From positions 1-64,000 of the forward strand of contig CAZSSP010000001.1 in assembly GCA_964609695.1 (NCBI GenBank): a stretch of DNA of 64,000 nucleotides, given 5' to 3'. Positions 62,069-64,000 of this stretch are shown here, piece after piece; the stretch's first letter is position 1; each line of letters begins with the position of its first letter. Both the position numbers and the translations under genes were made by a program. The stretch comes from JAGNHS01 sp964609695. GTDB taxonomy: Bacteria; Bdellovibrionota; UBA2428. The notes below the pieces were generated by a model that worked only from the letters and a program-made list of their open reading frames with translations, ran no database searches and was not told the DNA's origin.

Positions 62069-63654
62069 ACATCGAAAAATCAACGGATCTTATTAAAAAA
62101 CTTTTAAATAGTGGTGTTGAAGAATTTTGCCTTTGCTCAGGCTCAAGGAACGCTCCTCTTCTCGCCGTTTTAACAAGAACGCAAAAAATCAAATACTACT
62201 CTTTTTTCGACGAACGCTCAGCCGCATTCTTTGCATTGGGACGAATGCAGGACACCAGAAAACCCGTTGCCGTAGTCTGCACCTCTGGCACTGCAACTGC
62301 AGAAATACTTCCAGCCTGCATAGAAGCTCATTATCAAAATCTTCCTCTTGTTATTGTTAGTGCTGATCGCCCGAAAAGATTCAGAGGAACTGGATCTCCC
62401 CAAAGCATTGAACAAGAAAATTTATTTTCTCCCTACACAGAATTCAATTGGGATATTGATGTCAATCAAAAGCTTCCCATTATCCAACAGCATGCTTTTT
62501 CAAAACCTATTCATATAAATCTTTGCTTTGAGGAACCTCTTTTCGATCAAGAACTATCCAACTCTTATGATTTTTCTATAGAGCCAAGAAAACAAGCTGA
62601 AGCACCCACTATCTCTTCTTCAGTATTAGAAAATTTTCTTAATCGAAAAGATTCACTTCTCATCATACTCGGCGCCCTCACGCACTCAGAACAAAATGCC
62701 GCTAAAGAAATCACTCAACATCTTCAAGCTCCCGTATGGGCAGAATGCCTTTCTGGTCTTCGTGAAGATCGAGATTTAGCTCAACAAATAATTAAATCAG
62801 GCGAAAACCTTTTAGCAAAAACACCATGGAAACGAGTCCTTCGACTGGGTGCGGTTCCCAGCTGTCGCTTTTGGAGAGATTTAGAAAGAAAAAGCGACAT
62901 AGACGTGTGCTCCATAAGTCTTGAAGGCTTTTCGGGGCTGTCTCGCAACTCACTCAATATTTCTCGTTCGCTAAACGATTTTACTGAAACTATTAAAAGC
63001 ATGCCCCCCTGCCCTGCTGACGACAAATTTTTCCACCTCGATCAACTCTTTCGCCAACAACTTCAGTTACTCATTGGACAATACCCTCGAAGTGAAGTGG
63101 CGCTACTGAGCTTTCTGTCGCAAAGAATTGGCGATCAAAGCTCTGTATTTCTTGGAAACAGTTTAATTATTCGAGAATGGAATCTAGGGGCACGATACAG
63201 CGTTGAAAAACGTGAATACATGGCCAATCGAGGCGCCAATGGTATTGACGGTGAAATCTCTACTTATTTTGGTAGCACCGCAAAGAAGAGGTCTTTATCG
63301 TGGGGAATTTTTGGAGACATCACAGCCCTATACGATCTCAACGCCCCATGGATTCTCAAACAACTTGGATCTAAGCCTCACGCTGTTGTCGTGGTCAACA
63401 ATCAAGGTGGAAAATTATTTAGTCGTGTAAAAGATCTCTCCTCCTTAGACGAAAAAACTCGAAAGCTAGTGGAACTTCCACATGACATTGATTTTTCTTC
63501 TTGGGCAAAAATGTGGGGACTCGATTATCTTTGCGTCCACGAACAAGAAGAATTTCGTGTTCCAGTGCGTTCATTTGTAATGGAAATAAAACCCGATCCA
63601 ATTGAAAGTCAGAAATTCTGGTCGAGTTATGACAAACTCTGGGAAGCTCTTTAA
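62065..63654 (+). CDS. menD: SEPHCHC synthase MenD
   Basis: The 529-residue ThDP enzyme starts with EEFCLCSGSRNAPLLAVL, the MenD-specific SGSRxxP motif. FFDERSAAFFALG holds the ThDP-activating glutamate, and CTSGTATAEI and NNQGGKLFSRV follow. It makes SEPHCHC from isochorismate, 2-oxoglutarate and ThDP in menaquinone synthesis. Coupled to menF by ATGA and followed nine bases later by menH. Length is close to the family norm. Confidence 0.95.
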   Translation: MNIEKSTDLIKKLLNSGVEEFCLCSGSRNAPLLAVLTRTQKIKYYSFFDERSAAFFALGRMQDTRKPVAVVCTSGTATAEILPACIEAHYQNLPLVIVSADRPKRFRGTGSPQSIEQENLFSPYTEFNWDIDVNQKLPIIQQHAFSKPIHINLCFEEPLFDQELSNSYDFSIEPRKQAEAPTISSSVLENFLNRKDSLLIILGALTHSEQNAAKEITQHLQAPVWAECLSGLREDRDLAQQIIKSGENLLAKTPWKRVLRLGAVPSCRFWRDLERKSDIDVCSISLEGFSGLSRNSLNISRSLNDFTETIKSMPPCPADDKFFHLDQLFRQQLQLLIGQYPRSEVALLSFLSQRIGDQSSVFLGNSLIIREWNLGARYSVEKREYMANRGANGIDGEISTYFGSTAKKRSLSWGIFGDITALYDLNAPWILKQLGSKPHAVVVVNNQGGKLFSRVKDLSSLDEKTRKLVELPHDIDFSSWAKMWGLDYLCVHEQEEFRVPVRSFVMEIKPDPIESQKFWSSYDKLWEAL

Positions 63655-63662
63655 TCCCATCC

Positions 63663-64000
63663 ATGAGAATTTACTGCCTGCACGGAAGTTTAGGTCATTT
63701 TAGTGATTGGGATTTCTTAAAAAACTCTCCTCTATCGAAAAAATTTGAAATTCATCCTATCGATCTCTACAAAAACTCCAATCTTAACTTTATTGATTGG
63801 GCCTTAAATTTTAATGAATTTATAAACTCTGAAAAATGCGAAGCCATACTATTGGGCTATTCACTGGGAGCTCGATTAGCTATTCATTCGTTAATTCATA
63901 ATCCATCAAATTTTATAAAAAGTGCCATTTTAGTTTCGGCTCATGCTGGTCTACCCAACGAAAATGAAAAACTAAAAAGATTAGAAAACGACGCCCTTTG
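63663..64000 (+). CDS. menH: SHCHC synthase MenH (alpha/beta hydrolase), 5' part
   Basis: The visible 112 residues start with IYCLHGSLGHFSDWDFL, the oxyanion region of MenH-type hydrolases. The nucleophile elbow follows as LLGYSLGARLA (serine in G-Y-S-L-G). The C-terminal acid and histidine lie beyond the window. It is the third gene of menF-menD-menH and eliminates pyruvate from SEPHCHC. The gene runs off the right edge. Confidence 0.87.
   Translation, partial: MRIYCLHGSLGHFSDWDFLKNSPLSKKFEIHPIDLYKNSNLNFIDWALNFNEFINSEKCEAILLGYSLGARLAIHSLIHNPSNFIKSAILVSAHAGLPNENEKLKRLENDAL

Overview
The window is about 40% GC by eye and looks like chromosome of a diderm (Gram-negative) bacterium. Lipoproteins, Sec signal peptides and outer-membrane-barrel-like proteins are frequent, and genes run in long, tightly packed, often overlapping blocks (ATGA junctions). 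Menaquinone genes, a complete Opp peptide importer, many large exported proteins without recognisable families and several classic deltaproteobacterial-type traits suggest Bdellovibrionota or a neighbouring lineage. That placement is inference; no 16S or other diagnostic marker is present. One 100-N scaffold gap (31553-31652) shows this is a draft or metagenome assembly.

Region by region. 1-5741 (+): divisome hydrolase control (ftsE end, ftsX, an EnvC-like degenerate LytM protein), CtpA protease, an AEC-type permease, and two exported proteins (HExxH and GlcG/HbpS-like). 5778-11250 (-): Nudix hydrolase, prfC, an M3 oligopeptidase and an exported caspase-fold-like protein. 11369-15297 (+): HAD-like protein, a barrel-like protein and a large lipoprotein. 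15343-16703: cytochrome c, tRNA-Phe, GST-like protein. 16712-23730 (-): short-chain dehydrogenase, oppFDCBA and a TetR-type regulator. 23792-33707: GT39-type glycosyltransferase, gamma-glutamyltransferase, hemB, folE2 and three exported proteins of unknown function, one of them split by the gap. 33738-38040 (-): a bufferin/Hvf-like modified-peptide operon (precursor, terminator, MNIO enzyme, DUF2063 partner) running into a homocysteine methyltransferase/MTHF reductase fusion and a membrane protein. 38237-49629: small lipoprotein, barrel-like protein, isolated MshEN-like domain, uvrB, class V aminotransferase, serA, soluble histidine kinase, coiled-coil protein, metallophosphoesterase, pyrG. 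49981-58889 (+): an abundant-looking exported Ala-rich protein followed by a four-gene operon of large exported or membrane proteins headed by an AAA+ ATPase that carries a signal peptide. 59131-64000: small membrane protein, menG and DAHP synthase (-), then menF-menD-menH (+).

The most unusual items are: (1) the secreted AAA+ operon at 50975-58889; (2) the bufferin-like operon, whose precursor is Lys/Glu-rich with six cysteines and is separated from its enzymes by a strong terminator whose U-tract abuts the enzyme's start codon; (3) intergenic palindromic elements, including a two-copy family at 47864-47976 and 60942-61028 and two long hairpins at 25208-25428 and 58909-59096; (4) two exported proteins with a His...Cys clan-CD-like core; (5) a false gap with duplicated 55-bp flanks whose collapse restores a 350-residue gene.
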